35,429 nt of DNA from CAINVV01 sp964506325 (GTDB lineage Bacteria > Bacteroidota > Bacteroidia > Bacteroidales > Prolixibacteraceae): positions 1-35,429 of the forward strand of contig CAZDLO010000031.1 in assembly GCA_964506325.1 (NCBI GenBank), written 5' to 3'. Below, piece by piece: positions 33,285 to 35,429 of this stretch (its first letter is position 1; every line of letters begins with the position of its first letter). Under the pieces are notes generated by a model. It saw only the letters and a program-made list of their open reading frames with translations. It had not been told where the DNA came from and did no database searches. Position numbers and translations under genes: made by a program.

Positions 33285-34532
33285 ATGACAAAAGAACAGT
33301 ACCAGAAAATTTATCCGTGGGTCGTTGTTGCCCTGCTTTGGATGGTTGCCTTGCTGAATTATATGGATCGCCAGATGCTTTCAACCATGAAAGTAGCGAT
33401 GATGGGGGATATTCATGAACTGGAGAAAGCTGAGAATTTTGGCCGGTTAATGGCGGTTTTTTTGTGGATTTATGCCTTGATGAGTCCGATGGCCGGACTA
33501 ATAGCAGACCGTGTCAACCGCAAATGGCTCATTGTTGGGAGTCTTGCCGTCTGGTCGGCAGTTACCCTGGCCATGGGTTATTCCACCACTTTCAATCAGC
33601 TGTACGCCCTCAGGGCCCTGATGGGTGTTAGTGAAGCCCTCTATATTCCTGCAGGTTTGTCCCTGATTGCAGATTATCACCGGGGTACCACAAGGTCACT
33701 TGCAGTTGGGATACACCTGTCGGGTTTATACCTTGGACAGGCACTTGGTGGATTTGGAGCAACAGTTGCCAACGAATACTCATGGCAGCAGGCTTTCCAT
33801 CTTTTCGGACTTATTGGGATTGTCTACAGCCTGGTGCTTGCCTTTTTACTGAAAGATCACCGTGTCAAAGAATCGGACATCAAAAAACCAAGCTTCTCTC
33901 AGGGTTTTAAGTCGGTTAAAAACAGCCTGGGGTTGTTGTTTGGAACGATGAGTTTCTGGGTAATCATGTTTTATTTTGCAGCTCCCAGTTTCCCGGGATG
34001 GGCTGTCAAAAACTGGATGCCCACCCTCTTTTCACAGACCCTCAATATTCATATGTCCATCGCGGGTCCGCTGGCCACAGTAACTATAGCAGGTTCATCC
34101 CTGATAAGTGTTATACTTGGAGGATTTCTTGCCGACCGCTGGATGAAGAAGAACATCAAGGGGCGCATCTATACCGGGGTGGTTGGCCTGACCATGATGG
34201 TACCTGCATTGTTGTTTCTTGGATATGGAACCGGTTATTTCAGTGTAATGGGGGGTGCCATACTTTTCGGACTCGGATTCGGAGCCTTTGATGCCAACAG
34301 CATGCCGATTCTTTGCCAGTTTGTTTCTTCCCGGCATCGTGCGGCGGCCTATGGACTTATGAACATGGCGGGAATCTCCTGCGGAGCAGTAATCACCGTC
34401 TTTTTGGGGAAATCAACAGATGCCGGCAGCCTGGGCCATGATGTGGCATTGCTGGCTATTCCGGTGGTTCTGGCCATAATTCTGCAGCTCACCGTATTAA
34501 ATCCAAAGTATGCGGATAAGGTAGAGGACTGA
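33285..34532 (+). CDS. nanT: MFS transporter, probable sialic acid importer
   Basis: This 415-residue inner-membrane protein has about 12 hydrophobic helices with a central charged loop near residue 190-215. The first helix region has LLNYMDRQMLSTM, and the helix 2-3 loop has GLIADRVNRKW, a typical MFS signature. It resembles the anion:cation/hexuronate symporter branch that includes NanT of Bacteroides. Its place between the AGE epimerase and the SGNH esterase supports sialic acid as the substrate, which is an inference from context. A terminator follows 20 bp after the stop codon. Confidence 0.85.
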   Translation: MTKEQYQKIYPWVVVALLWMVALLNYMDRQMLSTMKVAMMGDIHELEKAENFGRLMAVFLWIYALMSPMAGLIADRVNRKWLIVGSLAVWSAVTLAMGYSTTFNQLYALRALMGVSEALYIPAGLSLIADYHRGTTRSLAVGIHLSGLYLGQALGGFGATVANEYSWQQAFHLFGLIGIVYSLVLAFLLKDHRVKESDIKKPSFSQGFKSVKNSLGLLFGTMSFWVIMFYFAAPSFPGWAVKNWMPTLFSQTLNIHMSIAGPLATVTIAGSSLISVILGGFLADRWMKKNIKGRIYTGVVGLTMMVPALLFLGYGTGYFSVMGGAILFGLGFGAFDANSMPILCQFVSSRHRAAAYGLMNMAGISCGAVITVFLGKSTDAGSLGHDVALLAIPVVLAIILQLTVLNPKYADKVED

Positions 34533-34551
34533 ATATTTTCAATCAATACAG

Positions 34552-34598
34552 AAAGGCTGAAGCGCTTGAATATTTTCATTCAGAGGTTTCAGCCTTTT
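34552..34598 (+). terminator. Rho-independent terminator after the MFS gene
   Basis: AAAGGCTGAA (34552-34561) pairs with TTCAGCCTTT (34588-34597). The loop contains a second small stem (TGAAT with ATTCA), and a short T run follows. It suggests that the SGNH esterase gene is transcribed mainly from its own promoter. Confidence 0.7.
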
Positions 34599-34624
34599 AA
34601 TTAATTTTAAACCAGTTCGTCATT

Positions 34625-34632
34625 TAATTTTG
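34625..34632 (+). promoter_or_regulatory. TAATTTTG, -7-like element before the SGNH gene
   Basis: TAATTTTG matches TAnnTTTG and ends 6 nt before the ATG at 34639. If used, the transcript would be nearly leaderless. The -33 region lacks a clear TTTG, so confidence is low. Confidence 0.35.
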
Positions 34633-34638
34633 GGTGTC

Positions 34639-35292
34639 ATGAGAAACTTACTATTCATTCTTCTTATCTTGATTGCTTACGGAGCCATGGGTCAGGCATC
34701 AAAATTCGGAACGTACTATGACCAGAGAAAGTCCCTTTTCGAAATTCTGCCGGATACAAAAAATGAGATTGTATTTCTGGGTAACAGCATTACCGATGGT
34801 TCTGAATGGAGCGAATTGCTGCAGAATCCAAAGGCTAAAAACAGGGGGATCAGCGGGGATACCAGTGAGGGTGTGCTCTTCAGGTTGCAGCAGGTAACCA
34901 GGCTGCAACCTGCAAAGATTTTCCTCCTGATTGGTATCAATGACCTGTCAAAAAACATATCTCCTGATACTTTATATGTCAATATTTGCAAAATTGTATC
35001 CAGGATAAATACCCAGTCCCCTAAAACAAAAGTATATGTTCAGAGCATACTGCCGGTTAACAATACCTTTAAATCATTCAGTAACCATACATGCAGGACT
35101 CCCCAGGTAAAAGAGCTTAACGGGAGGCTGAAAAATATCTGTCCCAAACTTGGTGCGGTGTATGTGGATTTATTCAATGAGCTCAGGAATCCGAATGACG
35201 ACCTTCTCAATCCTATGTATACGAACGACGGATTGCACCTTGTGGGAGAGGGATACAAGGCCTGGGCCAAAATTATTCAGCCACTTCTTTAA
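34639..35292 (+). CDS. Secreted SGNH/GDSL hydrolase, possible sialate O-acetylesterase
   Basis: This 217-residue protein has a Sec signal peptide (about 1-19). It shows all four SGNH blocks: GNSITDG with catalytic Ser50, RGISGDT with the block II glycine, LLIGINDLS with Asn101, and NDGLHL with Asp197 and His200. Enzymes of this type in Bacteroidota sialate loci remove O-acetyl groups so that sialidase and lyase can act, and the location here supports that role. A general esterase is possible. The ATG at 34639 is preferred over a TTG at 34630. It lies behind the terminator of the MFS gene. Confidence 0.87.
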   Translation: MRNLLFILLILIAYGAMGQASKFGTYYDQRKSLFEILPDTKNEIVFLGNSITDGSEWSELLQNPKAKNRGISGDTSEGVLFRLQQVTRLQPAKIFLLIGINDLSKNISPDTLYVNICKIVSRINTQSPKTKVYVQSILPVNNTFKSFSNHTCRTPQVKELNGRLKNICPKLGAVYVDLFNELRNPNDDLLNPMYTNDGLHLVGEGYKAWAKIIQPLL

Positions 35293-35310
35293 GAGAGAAA
35301 AACGAATATA

Positions 35311-35383
35311 AAGAGACATAAGACATAAGATTAGCAGAAATGTTAGTCTTCTTGCTCTTATCTCTCATGTCTTATGTCTTATC
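35311..35383 (+). terminator. Imperfect hairpin of heptad repeats after the SGNH gene
   Basis: GACATAAGACAT (35315-35326) pairs with ATGTCTTATGTC (35367-35378), with further partial pairing inside. The right side continues in a 7-nt period: TTATCTC, TCATGTC, TTATGTC, TTATCTC, TCCTTCC, TGGTGTC, TTATATT (35358-35406). It is a probable transcript end that resembles the heptad hairpin at 27160 in design but not in exact unit. Confidence 0.5.
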
Positions 35384-35429
35384 TCTCCTTCCTGGTGTCT
35401 TATATTGTGTTGATATAATTTACAATCCA

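Overview
The window looks like a chromosomal stretch from a Bacteroidota bacterium, most likely class Bacteroidia. The evidence is the gene content: an UpxY-type antiterminator, GH92, DUF1080, DUF4838, a DUF2027-Smr protein, a DUF4369-TlpA lipoprotein and an AGE-type sialate pathway. Shine-Dalgarno sequences are scarce, and several TAnnTTTG -7 promoter motifs can be seen. I saw no rRNA, tRNA, CRISPR array, transposase or phage gene.

Region 1 (1-2528): queA on the + strand converges on a DUF2027-Smr gene, with a perfect 18-bp hairpin between them. Region 2 (2560-9151, all on -): a surface-polysaccharide precursor operon. In transcription order it holds upxY, rmlA, rmlC, a 0.4-kb gap, then wbpE, wbpA, wbpD and wbpB. 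The four wbp genes are the full set for making UDP-2,3-diacetamido-2,3-dideoxyglucuronate from UDP-GlcNAc. No glycosyltransferase, flippase or polymerase gene is present, and rmlB and rmlD are missing.

Region 3 (9407-27145): a carbohydrate-processing island in which almost every product carries an export signal. It has a GH92 mannosidase-like lipoprotein, a tandem DUF1080 (3-keto-disaccharide hydrolase family) protein, a Tat-signal Gfo/Idh/MocA oxidoreductase, two Tat-signal TIM-barrel sugar isomerase-like proteins, a second Gfo/Idh/MocA-like lipoprotein, a DUF4838 protein, a GH67-like protein and a TlpA-like lipoprotein. A cytoplasmic aldose-1-epimerase-like protein and two DNA repair genes (ogt and an SRAP/YedK gene) lie among them. 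I infer an exported oxidative route that breaks glycosides through 3-keto intermediates. No SusC/SusD pair is present.

Region 4 (27235-35292): a DUF2721 membrane protein gene, a heptanucleotide repeat array, the remnant of a GntR/FadR-type regulator, and a sialic acid locus on +. The locus holds a sialidase, N-acetylneuraminate lyase, a permuted Kelch mutarotase, an AGE-type N-acylglucosamine 2-epimerase, an MFS transporter and an SGNH esterase. Together they would release, import and convert sialic acid to ManNAc and GlcNAc, as in the Bacteroides NanL-NanE-NanT route. The final GlcNAc kinase is not in the window. Several strong hairpins, two of them built from heptad repeats, separate the transcription units.
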